DNA of 64,000 nt from JAQTNP01 sp964616145 (lineage in GTDB: Bacteria > Patescibacteriota > Minisyncoccia > Minisyncoccales > PEYH01). The DNA lies in contig CAZTRD010000003.1 of NCBI GenBank assembly GCA_964616145.1, positions 11,457 through 75,456 of the forward strand. Reading direction: 5' to 3'. Positions within the stretch are counted from its first letter, which is position 1, and each line of letters opens with the position of its first letter. Position numbers and translations under genes: made by a program. Below, one piece after another: positions 15,786 to 24,309 of this stretch. The notes beneath the pieces were generated by a model. The model did no database searches. It worked only from the letters and a program-made list of their open reading frames with translations, and was not told where the DNA came from.

Positions 15786-16079
15786 ATGGATTATCTATAC
15801 ACTATCATCGGAGGGTTAGGCGGTGGAACGGTAAGGGGATTAATCGGATATGTAAAACATCAATTTGCATACAAGCAAGTTGATTTTAAGTTACCATACT
15901 TTTTTGTAATGATTTTTCTTTCCGGAGTAATCGGAACGCTATGCGCTGCCGCCATAGACAAATCAGACATTGCCGGTATAATTAGTAGCCCGGCCATATC
16001 ATTCATTGTCGGATATGCCGGAGGCGATTTTTTAGATAACATATACAAGATATTAATCAGAAAAAAAGATGCAGTATAA
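15786..16079 (+). CDS. Small glycine-rich membrane protein
   Basis: A 97-residue protein with hydrophobic segments near residues 4-22, 37-57 and 66-84 and many glycines (GGLGGGTVRGLIG, GYAGGDF), resembling small holin-like membrane proteins, though no family is assigned. Its last 11 nt overlap the start of the downstream nuclease gene, implying translational coupling. Composition is AT-rich like the resident genes. Confidence 0.6.
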   Translation: MDYLYTIIGGLGGGTVRGLIGYVKHQFAYKQVDFKLPYFFVMIFLSGVIGTLCAAAIDKSDIAGIISSPAISFIVGYAGGDFLDNIYKILIRKKDAV

Positions 16080-16851
16080 TAATATTGATTGGTTTAAAAG
16101 CAAGCATGGACATGAAGTTGGAGGTTTCTGGGTTCCGAGAGTTACGGCAATTACAGAAATAATCAACAAACCGGCATTGCTTAAATACTATGCCCAGCAG
16201 GAGAGCTTTGAAGCAGCCCAGGTGTTGCTTAAAAATTCCGCTAATTGGGGAACAAAAACTCATGCAGCAATAGAGCAATTGTTAAAAGGAGAAGAAATTG
16301 AACCTAATACACAAATAGCTCCGTCTATACAGGCATTCAATGATTGGTTTTCCCAATACAATGTATCGATAACATCTCCGGAAGAAGATATTGAAAGAAT
16401 GATTTTTGATCCCGATAACTATTACGCCGGAAGAATGGACGCGTTAATAGAGATTAACGGAGAATTAGGAATTTTGGATATCAAAACCGGAACAGGAATC
16501 TGGGAAGAATACTATCTGCAGACAGCTGCCTACTTAAATGCATATAATAAGACGGCTCCGTCTCAAAGAATTGCAGACAAAAGATGGATACTGAGGGTGG
16601 AACAATATCAGGAGTGCGTTTTTTGCGGAGCTAAAAAAAGGGGGAAGAGCGGAACCGATGTGATTAAGGGAGGAAATACGTATTGCACTCATCAATTCGG
16701 TCCAGAAAAAGGTATTTTTGAATTCAAGGATTTGCCGGATAATGAGCATGATATCGAAGCATTCCTTAATGCTCAGAAATTATGGGAATGGTATAATCAA
16801 GACAATCTTAAAAAGATCAAAAATTATCCAAAGAAATTAAAAAATGACTGA
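16069..16851 (+). CDS. PD-(D/E)XK superfamily nuclease with possible zinc site
   Basis: The core signature is AGRMDALIEINGELGILDIKTG (split here as AGRMDALIE and GILDIKTG), the D-x(n)-DIK pattern of RecB/Cas4-like nucleases, followed by YLQTAAYLNAY, the usual motif with Gln and Tyr. An N-terminal helical region (VTAITEIINKPALLKYY, THAAIEQLLKGE) resembles PDDEXK_1 proteins. A CVFCGAKK pair with a later YCTHQ could bind zinc. It overlaps the HD gene by 8 nt. A function in DNA end processing or repair is inferred from the family and from the neighbouring UvrD/RecB and EndoQ genes. Confidence 0.82.
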   Translation: MQYNNIDWFKSKHGHEVGGFWVPRVTAITEIINKPALLKYYAQQESFEAAQVLLKNSANWGTKTHAAIEQLLKGEEIEPNTQIAPSIQAFNDWFSQYNVSITSPEEDIERMIFDPDNYYAGRMDALIEINGELGILDIKTGTGIWEEYYLQTAAYLNAYNKTAPSQRIADKRWILRVEQYQECVFCGAKKRGKSGTDVIKGGNTYCTHQFGPEKGIFEFKDLPDNEHDIEAFLNAQKLWEWYNQDNLKKIKNYPKKLKND

Positions 16852-17398
16852 GCAGGAAGCTAAAAAACTATTATCAGAAAAGGTAAAAAACAAAAATCTT
16901 GTTAAGCATTGTTTGGCTGTCGGAGTAATCATGGAGGGATTGGCAGAGAAATTAAACCAAGATGCAGCAAATTGGAAAATAGCGGGGATTCTTCATGACA
17001 TTGACTATGAAACAACCAAAGATGATCCTCAAAAGCATTCTTTGGAAGGAGCGGCAATCCTGGAAGCTATGGGGCTTTCAAAAGAAATCACCGAGGCGGT
17101 AAAAACCCATAATGAAATGCATGGGATAGCTCCTGATTCGTTGATGGCTAAGGCCCTGTATGCCTGCGATCCTTTGAGCGGATTGATCGTGGCAGCCACT
17201 TTGGTTTTGCCAACAAAAAAAATCTCTGATTTGACTGCAGATAATATTGTAAACAGATTCTATGAAAAATCTTTTGCCAGGGGGGCAAATAGAGATATCA
17301 TTGCCAAATGCCAGGACTATTTAAATCTTTCTCTGAAAGATTTTTCAAGCATTGGCTTGGAAGCAATGCAAAAAAATTCTCAAGAGCTTGAACTATGA
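16844..17398 (+). CDS. HD-domain hydrolase
   Basis: The protein shows the HD-domain metal-binding pattern: the first His in KHCLAVGVIM, the HD pair in GILHDIDYE, a further His in KHSLEGAAIL, and a downstream VKTHNEMHG with Asp in ALYACDPLSG. At 184 residues it is a single-domain phosphohydrolase related to predicted HDIG enzymes; members act on nucleotides or phosphate esters. It overlaps the upstream nuclease by 8 nt and EndoQ by 4 nt, so it is part of a repair-associated operon. The substrate is unknown. Confidence 0.85.
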   Translation: MTEQEAKKLLSEKVKNKNLVKHCLAVGVIMEGLAEKLNQDAANWKIAGILHDIDYETTKDDPQKHSLEGAAILEAMGLSKEITEAVKTHNEMHGIAPDSLMAKALYACDPLSGLIVAATLVLPTKKISDLTADNIVNRFYEKSFARGANRDIIAKCQDYLNLSLKDFSSIGLEAMQKNSQELEL

Positions 17399-18648
17399 AA
17401 TTCGCTGCTGATTTTCATATCCATTCTAAATATTCAAGAGCCACATCTTCAAGATCAAATCTTGAAGGTTTCGGGCAAAAAGCTATAGAGAAGGGGATTA
17501 TGGTGATCGGAACAGGAGACTTTACCCATCCTTTGTGGCTTAAAGAAATGAAGGAGAAATTGGAACCGGCAGAACCGGGACTTTTTACTTTAAAGGACTC
17601 TTTAATCCAAACAAGATTCATTCTGACTTCTGAAATCAGCTGCATCTATACCAAGAACAATGGTGTGAGAAAAATCCACATTGTTGTTTTGGCTCCAAGT
17701 TTTGAAAGCGTGGAAAAAATTAATACTCAATTGGGATGGATCGGAAATTTAAAATCAGACGGCAGGCCCATTCTTGGCCTGGACGTAAAAGAATTGGCAA
17801 AGATCGTATTGAATGCCGATTCTGATAATGTTGTCATGCCTGCTCATGCCTGGACCCCTTGGTTTGGAATATTCGGATCCAAGTCCGGTTTTGATTCTTT
17901 GGAAGAGTGTTTTGAAGACTTAACTCCGCAAATATTCTGCATTGAAACAGGATTGTCTTCTGATCCTTTGATGAATTGGCAGATATCAAAACTGGACAGA
18001 ATCACTTTGATTAGCAATTCTGATGCCCATTCTCCTGAAAAATTAGGAAGAGAAGTAAATGTCTTTGATACGGATTTATCGTATAAGGGGATTATCGATG
18101 CTATAAAAACAAAGGATAAATCAAAATTTCTTTACACCATTGAGTTCTATCCCGAAGAAGGAAGATATCACTATGACGGGCACAGATTATGTAATATTTC
18201 TTTGACTCCAGAAGAATCAAAAAAATATAATAATATTTGCCCTGTTTGCGGAAAACCAATGACTCTTGGCGTTTTAAACAGAGTAAATCAATTGGCTGAC
18301 AGAAAATATGGTTTTAAACCCGAAAATGCTATACCATACAAAAGTTTAATTCCTTTAGAAGAAGTGATAGCTGATGCTTTGGGACAGAATGTTGGGACAA
18401 AACTGGTTGTAAACGATTACAATCAATTGATTTCAACATTCAAAACAGAATTTAATATCTTAGAGAATGTAACGGAGAAAGATTTGATGGATAGTACTAA
18501 AGAAGCGATAGCCAAAGGAATAATCAAAGCAAGGTCCGGACAGGTTCAGATAGAGCCGGGCTATGATGGGGTTTTTGGAAAGGTAAAGATATTTTCTAAT
18601 CAGGAGATTAAGAGAAATATTCCCAGCCAGGAAACTCTTTTTTCCTGA
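17395..18648 (+). CDS. Endonuclease Q (PHP-domain DNA repair nuclease)
   Basis: An N-terminal PHP domain shows D-x-H-x-H (DFHIHSKYS), IGTGDFTHP, a central PAHAWTPWFG and SNSDAHSP metal-binding segments. The C-terminal half has CPVCGKPMTLGVLNRV and LADR, the zinc-finger signature specific to EndoQ. EndoQ nicks DNA 5' to deaminated bases (uracil, hypoxanthine) and abasic sites; it was first described in Thermococcales and occurs in a few bacteria. At 417 residues it is full length. It ends in QETLFS, and QETLF fits the bacterial sliding-clamp binding consensus (QLxLF type), suggesting recruitment to DnaN. It overlaps the HD gene by 4 nt. Confidence 0.92.
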   Translation: MKFAADFHIHSKYSRATSSRSNLEGFGQKAIEKGIMVIGTGDFTHPLWLKEMKEKLEPAEPGLFTLKDSLIQTRFILTSEISCIYTKNNGVRKIHIVVLAPSFESVEKINTQLGWIGNLKSDGRPILGLDVKELAKIVLNADSDNVVMPAHAWTPWFGIFGSKSGFDSLEECFEDLTPQIFCIETGLSSDPLMNWQISKLDRITLISNSDAHSPEKLGREVNVFDTDLSYKGIIDAIKTKDKSKFLYTIEFYPEEGRYHYDGHRLCNISLTPEESKKYNNICPVCGKPMTLGVLNRVNQLADRKYGFKPENAIPYKSLIPLEEVIADALGQNVGTKLVVNDYNQLISTFKTEFNILENVTEKDLMDSTKEAIAKGIIKARSGQVQIEPGYDGVFGKVKIFSNQEIKRNIPSQETLFS

Positions 18649-18677
18649 TTGACTTAAATGAGTTTTAAACATATATT
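18649..18677 (+). promoter_or_regulatory. ftsZ promoter
   Basis: TTGACT 18649-18654, 17 nt, TATATT 18672-18677. The ftsZ ATG is 12 nt past the -10 box with no Shine-Dalgarno, giving a leader of about five nucleotides. Confidence 0.72.
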
Positions 18678-18689
18678 AAAGTAATCAAT

Positions 18690-19961
18690 ATGGCTAAAAA
18701 GCGATTAAAACCTAAAAGAAAAACTGTTAAGAAAACTCTTAAGGTTAAAGCAAAACCAGTTGCTCCAGTAATTGAGCAATTAAAAAATCCCAAGGTCAAA
18801 GTTATCGGCATAGGGGGAGGGGGTTGTTCTATTGTCAGTGAAATTGCCAAGATTTTTGCAACAAAGAGATTGCCATCTCATGGCGCTCCTGAATTCATTG
18901 TAGCCAATGTTGATTACAAGGCCTTAAAAGTTGTCCCTCATCAAACCAAAAAATTCTACTTTGGCCAGGATATTACTTACGGATTAGGATGCGGAATGAA
19001 TCCTGACTTAGGAGAACAAGCCGCCAATCAGGTTAAAGAAAAAATCAAGAAAGAATTAAGCAAGGCAGACCTTTGCATATTCATTTCTTCTCTTGGGGGA
19101 GGAACAGGATCCGGAGCCACTCCGGTTTTTGTGGAAGCAGCTGCTTCTTTAAATCTGATCAATATTGGAATATTGACCCTTCCTTTTAAATTTGAGGGGG
19201 GAAGAAGAATGGGAATAGCTAAAGATGCCGTCAAGAAGATTAAAACTGGATTGAATGCTTTTTCTGTAATTCCTAATCAAAAGATTTTTGAGATAATTGA
19301 TGCCAAAACATCTTTAAAGGACGCCTTATCCTCAATGAACAGAATTTTAGCTCAGAATCTGGAGGGGCTGATTGATTTGGTATATTCAACCGGAACAATT
19401 AATCTTGATTTTGCTGATTTAAGAAGCGTTTTAAAAGAGAAAGACAGATCTGCTTTTCTTGGAAGCGCAACAGCTAGCGGGAATAACAGGGCAAAAAGAG
19501 CGGTTGACCAATTAACCAAGAATCGTTTGCTGGACTACAAATTTGAAACAGCTCAGAAATTTCTCTTTAATATCGCTGGCTCAAAGACTATGAAAATGAG
19601 GGAGGTTGAAGAGGTCTGCAAAAACATTTTCCAATTCAATCCCAAAGCCCAGATAATATTTGGGATAACTCAAAAGCCGGAAATGAAAAACAAGATCAGG
19701 GTAACCTTGTTGGCCGTGGAAGGAGAAACGCCAAAAGAAGAAAAACCTCAGGAAGTAAAAGAGGTTAAGAAAACAAAAGGAAAGAAGGGAAAAGGCAAGA
19801 AAGATGAAGCGAAGAAAGCAATTCCGAAAACAACATCAAAGATTAGGATAAGGAGAAATGCTTTGGATCTGCATCAAATGGCAAAAGACAGCGAAGATGA
19901 GCTTTTGGAAGAAGAAAAGAAATGGGATATTCCGGCATTTTTAAGAAAATCAAAAGCATAA
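18690..19961 (+). CDS. ftsZ: Cell-division protein FtsZ
   Basis: The tubulin G-box GGGTGSGA is at residues 136-143, the N-terminal GIGGGG loop at 40-45, and the T7-loop NLDFADL supplies the catalytic Asp. The C-terminus ends DIPAFLRKSKA, which matches the conserved FtsZ tail (DIPAFLR) that binds FtsA and other partners, after a Lys/Glu-rich linker. A basic N-terminal extension of about 30 residues (KKRLKPKRKTVKK) precedes the fold. FtsZ forms the division ring by GTP-driven polymerisation. No ftsA lies next to it; the next gene starts 4 nt later. Confidence 0.95.
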   Translation: MAKKRLKPKRKTVKKTLKVKAKPVAPVIEQLKNPKVKVIGIGGGGCSIVSEIAKIFATKRLPSHGAPEFIVANVDYKALKVVPHQTKKFYFGQDITYGLGCGMNPDLGEQAANQVKEKIKKELSKADLCIFISSLGGGTGSGATPVFVEAAASLNLINIGILTLPFKFEGGRRMGIAKDAVKKIKTGLNAFSVIPNQKIFEIIDAKTSLKDALSSMNRILAQNLEGLIDLVYSTGTINLDFADLRSVLKEKDRSAFLGSATASGNNRAKRAVDQLTKNRLLDYKFETAQKFLFNIAGSKTMKMREVEEVCKNIFQFNPKAQIIFGITQKPEMKNKIRVTLLAVEGETPKEEKPQEVKEVKKTKGKKGKGKKDEAKKAIPKTTSKIRIRRNALDLHQMAKDSEDELLEEEKKWDIPAFLRKSKA

Positions 19962-19964
19962 AAA

Positions 19965-20828
19965 ATGAATGAGATTACAAGGGCGATAGTTCCAATTTCT
20001 ACTTTTAATTCTAAATTCCTGCCGCTTTCGCGGATTTTTCCTAAAGCGGCTTGTCCTGTTGCAGACAAACCGATAATTCATTATCTGGTTGAAGAAATTA
20101 GAAATTCAGGGATAAATGAAATTGTTTTTGTTTTGGATTCTTCTAAAAATACGATATTAAGATACTTTGATAGTCCGAAGGATTTTGAAGCAGTTTTAAA
20201 GAAAAATAACAGAGAAGATGTTTTAAAAGATTTGGAAGAACTTTCCAAATTAACAAAGAATTTAAAGATTGTGACGATTAATCAAGCAAGGCCTGTGAGT
20301 AGTGCTCATGCAATACTTTTAGCAGCTGAGAAAACTTCTTTTGCTTCAGCAGCAATTCTTTTTGCCGATTATCTGATAGATGCAGAGGAGCCCTGCACCA
20401 GTCAATTGATCAAGATATTTAAAACCTCCCAAAGACCGATCTTGGGACTAGCCAGAGTTGGGAAGGATAGAGAATACAATACGGTTGATGTTGAGATAAT
20501 CGCCAAAAGAGTTTCTAAAATCAAGCAGATTCATTTAGCCAATTCAAAACATTCTTCTGAATTGGGAATAATCGGAAGATATATTTTTACCAAAGAATTT
20601 TTTGAATATTTAAAACAGGAAAAAAATCATTTGAAGGAAAATCTTGCTATTTTTGATGCTTTTAACAAGATGATGGCTGATGGAAAGAGCATCTATGGTT
20701 ATGAATTTGAAGGAACAATGCTAGAATGTAATAATAAGATAAACTGGATGAAAGCCAATGCCTATTACTCTTTGAAAGATTCTAGGCACGGTTCTGAAAT
20801 TAAATCTTTTATCAAAAAAATCATATGA
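19965..20828 (+). CDS. GalU-like nucleotidyltransferase with a degenerate active site
   Basis: The overall layout follows UTP-glucose-1-phosphate uridylyltransferase: FPKAACPVADKPIIHYLVEE corresponds to the family's IPKEMLPIVDKPxIQY segment, and LFADYL sits where the metal-binding LFGDD lies. But the nucleotide loop G-x-G-T-R is replaced by TFNSKFLP, and QxGLGHA by RPVSSAHA. The acidic pair of the metal site is reduced to one Asp. It is therefore probably a catalytically altered or inactive paralogue. It lies between ftsZ and trxB, overlapping trxB by 4 nt, which suggests a coupled role, perhaps regulatory. Confidence 0.78.
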   Translation: MNEITRAIVPISTFNSKFLPLSRIFPKAACPVADKPIIHYLVEEIRNSGINEIVFVLDSSKNTILRYFDSPKDFEAVLKKNNREDVLKDLEELSKLTKNLKIVTINQARPVSSAHAILLAAEKTSFASAAILFADYLIDAEEPCTSQLIKIFKTSQRPILGLARVGKDREYNTVDVEIIAKRVSKIKQIHLANSKHSSELGIIGRYIFTKEFFEYLKQEKNHLKENLAIFDAFNKMMADGKSIYGYEFEGTMLECNNKINWMKANAYYSLKDSRHGSEIKSFIKKII

Positions 20829-21769
20829 CAATTCACGGATTCTACGACACCATCATTATCGGAGGAGGACCGGCGGGAATAACTGCCGCTCTTTACGCTG
20901 CCAGGCAGAAAATGAATGCTTTAATCGTTACCAAGGCATTCGGAGGACAGATTACAAGAAAAGTTACTCCGGTAGAAAACTGGCCGGGCATAGTTCAGAT
21001 AACAGGAACTGAATTGATTCATAATTTTCAGAAACATTTAAGAAGACATAAGATTGATATTGAGAGAGACGAAGTTTCAAAAATTAAAAAAGTTAAAAAC
21101 TATTTTTGCATTACGACAAAAAGTAAAAATCATTTTAAAACATACTCGGTAATTGTAGCTACTGGAGCAGACCCAAGGCAATTGGAGGTTGAGGGAGAAC
21201 AGCATTTTGTCGGCAAAGGGGTCAGCTATTGTCCTTTATGCGATGGTCCTTTGTTTTATAATAAAGATGTGGCTGTAATTGGAGGAGGGAATTCTGCTTT
21301 GGAAGCAGTAATACTATTATCTAAATATACAAAATCTGTGACCATTCTTGAATCCCAGGATAAATTGGCGGCTTTTAGGGATCTGCAGGACAGGGCAATG
21401 GCTACAAAAAAGGTAAAGGTATTGACTAATATAAAAGTATTAAAGATTGAAGGGAACAAAACAGTAGAAAAAATAATCTTTGAGGATAAGCTGACAAAGA
21501 AGAAAAAGGAATTGGCAATAGATGGAATATTTATCGAGATAGGGAATCAACCGGCAACATCCTTTTTAAAGGATTTGGTTGATTTCAGTAAAAAAGATGA
21601 GATAAAGATAAATCCGAGAAATTGCGAAACTAGAACTGAAGGATTGTTTGCCTGCGGAGATGTAACAGATGTATTTCCAAAACAGATAGTTGTTGCTGCC
21701 GGGGAGGGAACAAAAGCAGCAGTCAATGCATATAATTATGTACAAACAGTAAAAAATGCTGGGGCTTAA
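20825..21769 (+). CDS. trxB: Thioredoxin reductase-like flavoprotein
   Basis: FAD binding is shown by IIGGGPAGITAALYAAR (residues 11-27) and the C-terminal FACGDVTD. The redox pair is C136-P-L-C139-D. The second dinucleotide fold GGGNSALEA (153-161) is intact, but the HRRxxxR motif that recognises the NADPH 2'-phosphate is absent, replaced by ILESQDKL with an acidic residue at the strand end. That pattern fits NADH or a different donor. It may reduce the thioredoxin-fold protein and glutaredoxin encoded at 24310 and 25296. It overlaps eno by 14 nt. Confidence 0.9.
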   Translation: MTIHGFYDTIIIGGGPAGITAALYAARQKMNALIVTKAFGGQITRKVTPVENWPGIVQITGTELIHNFQKHLRRHKIDIERDEVSKIKKVKNYFCITTKSKNHFKTYSVIVATGADPRQLEVEGEQHFVGKGVSYCPLCDGPLFYNKDVAVIGGGNSALEAVILLSKYTKSVTILESQDKLAAFRDLQDRAMATKKVKVLTNIKVLKIEGNKTVEKIIFEDKLTKKKKELAIDGIFIEIGNQPATSFLKDLVDFSKKDEIKINPRNCETRTEGLFACGDVTDVFPKQIVVAAGEGTKAAVNAYNYVQTVKNAGA

Positions 21770-23018
21770 TCCTAAAATTAAATCAGTTGTTGCCAGAGAA
21801 ATACTGGATTCAAGAGGGAATCCTACTATTGAAGTGAAAATGGAAGCAGGGGATTTTTCTGCTAAAGCCAGCGTTCCTTCTGGCGCATCGGTAGGAGAAA
21901 AAGAGGCAAAAGAATTAAGAGATGGAGATCCAACCAGATTTTCTGGTTTAGGAGTATTAAATGCGGTTAATAGTATAAATGAAAAAGTATATAAGTCATT
22001 GATCGGGTGTGATCCTAAAGATCAGAAAAAAATAGATGAGATTTTAATTAATCTTGATGGAACAAAAGATAAATCAAAATTAGGAGTCAATACTATTGCA
22101 GCCATTTCCATGGCTGCTGCAAGATTGGGAGCCAATACAAAGAATTTTCCTCTATGGAGGCATATAGCTCAGATTGCCCAATCAAGCAATATTAATTCTC
22201 CCAAGCTTCCAAAACCGGCTTTTAATATTGTAAACGGAGGAGCTCATGCTGGAAGCGAACTTCCTATCCAGGAATTCATGGTGGTTCCATATTTTGATTC
22301 CATTGAAAGCAATATCAGAGCCGGAGCAGAAATTTATCATCATTTAAAAAATATCATCAAGGAAGAATTTGGAAAAACAGCGACAAATATTGGAGATGAG
22401 GGGGGATTTGCTCCTCCTACATCATCTCCATACGTGATTCTTGAATTGATAATGAAAGCAATTAATAGATTGCCAAACAGAAGCTCGGAGATTAAATTGA
22501 TTCTTGATTGCGCCGCTTCCCAATTTCAGAAAGGCGGACAGTATATTATGTCCAATCAAATCTATTCCAATAATGGCTTATTGGAATTCTACAAAAACCT
22601 CATCTTTAAATATCCGATTATAGCCCTGGAGGATCCCTTTGATGAAAATGATTGGAAAGGATTCCAAATGATTCAGGAGGAATTCGGAAAAAAGATAACG
22701 GTAATCGGTGATGATCTTTTGACTACCAATGTTTCAAGGATAATAGAGGCAAAAGAAAAAGCCGCCTGCAATGGAGCAATAATAAAAATAAATCAGGTAG
22801 GGACTGTAAGCGAAGCAATTGAGGCCGTAAGTACAGCTAAATCATTTGGCTGGCAGATAATGGTATCTCATAGATCAGGAGAAACTTGTGATGATTTTAT
22901 CTCTGATTTCTCCGTAGGAATCAGCTCTAATTTCATTAAAGCCGGAGCTCCGGCCAGAGGAGAAAGAGTAGCTAAGTATAATAGACTGCTTGAGATAGAA
23001 AAAGAATTACAGATATAA
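21756..23018 (+). CDS. eno: Enolase
   Basis: The enolase signature motifs are present: REILDSRGNPTIEV, SVPSGASVGEKEA, the metal ligands in ILDCAASQF, ALEDPFDEND and VIGDDLLTTN, the catalytic Lys in IIKINQVGT, and MVSHRSGET. It interconverts 2-phosphoglycerate and phosphoenolpyruvate. At 420 residues the length is normal. The gene overlaps trxB and is followed after 4 nt by apgM, the preceding glycolytic step, and shares this stretch with ppsA further on. Confidence 0.97.
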   Translation: MLGLNPKIKSVVAREILDSRGNPTIEVKMEAGDFSAKASVPSGASVGEKEAKELRDGDPTRFSGLGVLNAVNSINEKVYKSLIGCDPKDQKKIDEILINLDGTKDKSKLGVNTIAAISMAAARLGANTKNFPLWRHIAQIAQSSNINSPKLPKPAFNIVNGGAHAGSELPIQEFMVVPYFDSIESNIRAGAEIYHHLKNIIKEEFGKTATNIGDEGGFAPPTSSPYVILELIMKAINRLPNRSSEIKLILDCAASQFQKGGQYIMSNQIYSNNGLLEFYKNLIFKYPIIALEDPFDENDWKGFQMIQEEFGKKITVIGDDLLTTNVSRIIEAKEKAACNGAIIKINQVGTVSEAIEAVSTAKSFGWQIMVSHRSGETCDDFISDFSVGISSNFIKAGAPARGERVAKYNRLLEIEKELQI

Positions 23019-23022
23019 TCAT

Positions 23023-24219
23023 ATGAAAAAAATAATATTCATTGTAATTGATGGAATGGCCGATAATCCAGTAAAATTATTTGGCGGAAAAACTACTTTG
23101 GAAGCGGCTAGAACTCCAAATCTTGATCTTATGGCAAAGAACGGGCTTTGCGGATCTTTGGAGCCATTCATGTTTGATGAGCAGGAAGCGCCGACTTCCG
23201 AAGATACCCATATTGCTCTTTTTGGTTTTGATCCGAAAAGATACAGCCAGGGCAGGGGAATATTTGAGGCCCTGGGAGCCGGAATTCCTTTAAAATCAAG
23301 GGATGTGGCTTTAAGGATTAATTTTGCTACGGTTGATAGCAATTTAACCGTTAAAGACAGAAGGGCCGGGAGGATAGAAAATACGCAAACCCTAATCAAT
23401 GATTTAAACAGGATAAAGATAAAGGGAGTGAAAATATTTGTAAAAAAGGCCTGGGGACATAGGGCAGTATTAAGATTAAGGTCTGATAAGGATATCTCTC
23501 CTGAAGTTACGAGCAATGACCCAAGAGAAATTTCAAAGCAGCCCTTGAAGTTTAAGGCAAAGAATAAGACGAGGTCCGCTATTTTTACAGCTCAAGTTCT
23601 AAATGAATTTATTTTAAAATCCCACGAAATATTAAAAAATAATTTTATCAATCAGGAAAGGAAGAAATTAGGGCTTCCTCCTGCTAATTTCTTGCTTTTG
23701 CGAGGAGCTGGAAGATTTAAAAAACTTCCTTCCTTTAAAAAGGTTTGGGGATTGAAGGCCTGTTGTATAGCTGGAGGAAATTTATATAAGGGAATAGCTA
23801 AATTCCTTGGGATGGAATTGATAAAAGTAAAAGGAGCTAATGGGGGAATAGATACCAATCTTAAGGAAAAGATTCTTACTGCTAAAAAATGCTTGAAGAA
23901 AAATGATTTTATCTTCTTGCATATAAAAGCGGCTGATTGCTTGGCAGAAGACGGAAATTGCGCAGGGAAGAAATCATTTATTGAGAAAATAGACAGGCAT
24001 TTAAAACCATTGCTTGATCTGAAGAATTCATATATAATAATAACTTGCGATCATAAAACAGCTTGCGAGAAAAAGATGCATGCTAAAGGAAATGTTCCTT
24101 TCTTGATATATGGAGACGGAAATAACGGGATAGAAAGCTTTTCTGAAGACAGCTGCAAGAAATTAGTCATGCCAGCCAGGTCTTTTATCAAATTCATTCT
24201 TGATTTGCAAAAAAAATAA
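23023..24219 (+). CDS. apgM: Archaeal-type 2,3-bisphosphoglycerate-independent phosphoglycerate mutase
   Basis: The alkaline-phosphatase-superfamily metal site begins with IFIVIDGMADNP, and the phospho-serine region is APTSEDTHIALFGFDP, close to the family's PGSDTAHLSLLGYDP but with SED for SD. LLRGAGRF and the C-terminal HIKAADCLAEDGN and TCDHKTACEKKMH metal ligands fit the archaeal ApgM branch (398 residues, against about 510 for bacterial GpmI). It converts 3- to 2-phosphoglycerate. It starts 4 nt after eno, so the two steps are co-expressed. Confidence 0.92.
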   Translation: MKKIIFIVIDGMADNPVKLFGGKTTLEAARTPNLDLMAKNGLCGSLEPFMFDEQEAPTSEDTHIALFGFDPKRYSQGRGIFEALGAGIPLKSRDVALRINFATVDSNLTVKDRRAGRIENTQTLINDLNRIKIKGVKIFVKKAWGHRAVLRLRSDKDISPEVTSNDPREISKQPLKFKAKNKTRSAIFTAQVLNEFILKSHEILKNNFINQERKKLGLPPANFLLLRGAGRFKKLPSFKKVWGLKACCIAGGNLYKGIAKFLGMELIKVKGANGGIDTNLKEKILTAKKCLKKNDFIFLHIKAADCLAEDGNCAGKKSFIEKIDRHLKPLLDLKNSYIIITCDHKTACEKKMHAKGNVPFLIYGDGNNGIESFSEDSCKKLVMPARSFIKFILDLQKK

Positions 24220-24309
24220 TATCTGCTAATATTAAAAATAAAAAGACAGGGGAAGAGAGTAGATAATTAAAATTAATCATCTATCATCAACACTCTGTTC
24301 TAAAAACAT

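Noticed and set aside
24220..24309. Riboswitch or attenuator before the thioredoxin-fold protein gene.
   Set aside because: There is an imperfect inverted repeat (AGAGT/ACTCT flanking an AT palindrome), but no terminator, no known motif and no Shine-Dalgarno being masked.
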